A stretch of 64,000 nt of DNA from CAZGUH01 sp964529005 (GTDB lineage: Bacteria; Actinomycetota; Acidimicrobiia; Acidimicrobiales; Ilumatobacteraceae): assembly GCA_964529005.1 (NCBI GenBank), contig CAZGUH010000017.1:11094-75093 (forward strand). The letters are read 5' to 3'. A program made the translations under genes and the position numbers. Shown here one piece after another: positions 63,963 to 64,000 of the stretch. The notes below the pieces were generated by a model, which was not told where the DNA came from, did not search any database, and saw only the letters and a list, made by a program, of their open reading frames with translations. Numbering within the stretch: position 1 is the stretch's first letter; every line of letters starts with the position of its first letter.

Positions 63963-64000
63963 ATGGACGGTGCTGCGATGCGCGCAGGGGTTCGGGCTAG
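63963..64000 (+). CDS. Possible start of a gene running off the window
   Basis: An ATG at 63963 opens twelve codons (MDGAAMRAGVRA) to the edge; a second ATG follows at 63978. TAACGT at 63929-63934 could be its -10. Too short to judge. Confidence 0.2.
   Translation, partial: MDGAAMRAGVRA

Noticed and set aside
1..64000. Search by eye for tRNA, rRNA, CRISPR repeats, transposases, integrases and phage genes
   Set aside because: None recognised; all intergenic gaps are under 300 bases, and composition and coding style appear even across the window, so no horizontally acquired island stands out.

Overview
The window is a stretch of chromosome from a very GC-rich actinobacterium. The most likely group is the Acidimicrobiia (Ilumatobacter-like). 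This is an inference from several features: the GC content, a folP2-like/gpgS pair as in mycobacteria, a protein of the F420 hydrogenase beta family, the actinobacterial imuA/imuB/dnaE2 mutasome, secreted proteins with ADTRNG-type repeats, and many genes that appear to be transcribed without a leader. I found no rRNA, tRNA, CRISPR array, insertion sequence or prophage. The window is dense and ordinary in gene packing: no gap between genes exceeds 300 bases.

Layout. 1-1060: end of a glycogen/MGLP-type glycosyltransferase gene and an atypical DHPS (minus). 1181-5078: DUF445, BrkB, a 50-aa GPGG membrane protein, SRPBCC and a GntR/FCD regulator. 5124-7455: acyl-CoA dehydrogenase and CaiB-type CoA-transferase, probably one catabolic operon with the GntR gene. 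7559-9893: AI-2E-type permease and an Fe-S/F420 hydrogenase beta-like protein. 10040-14487: nitrogen control (amt, PII, glnD, second PII). 14493-16297: small winged-helix protein and a second acyl-CoA dehydrogenase under a perfect 16-bp palindrome. 16394-21996: a peptide-modification type cluster (circularly permuted ATP-grasp, alpha-E, degenerate ATP-grasp/alpha-E fusion, transglutaminase). 22048-26174: MFS permease, Ada-AlkA fusion plus Ogt (alkylation repair), DUF4389, GNAT.

26228-30002 (minus): MacA/MacB-like ABC export set with a lipoprotein. It is divergent from a two-component system (30175-32390) that has four phased CTGAG repeats upstream. The histidine kinase gene overlaps a five-gene set, SWIM / DUF5691 / MoxR ATPase / DUF5682 / VWA (32359-39016), with start-stop overlaps throughout. 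This is the least understood system in the window.

39055-47463: Nfu N-domain protein, imuA and imuB, an atypical response regulator, NUDIX, dnaE2 and a coiled-coil membrane protein. imuA and dnaE2 each carry a perfect CGAAC-N4-GTTCG LexA box placed one base upstream of a -10 hexamer, so the mutasome is SOS-controlled although split over two loci. 47467-53393: secreted arylsulfotransferase with three repeats, NUDIX, DUF3039, FmdB, HD, DUF4031, a RadC-like protein without its metal site, and an ArsC-like protein. 53404-56984: heterodimeric ABC exporter. 56989-61995: divergent metH and pepA. 62005-64000: membrane protein, hypothetical protein, and possibly the start of another gene.

A recurring regulatory theme is a TANNNT hexamer six to eight bases before the start codon with no Shine-Dalgarno sequence. 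I count about eighteen genes, which points to widespread leaderless transcription.
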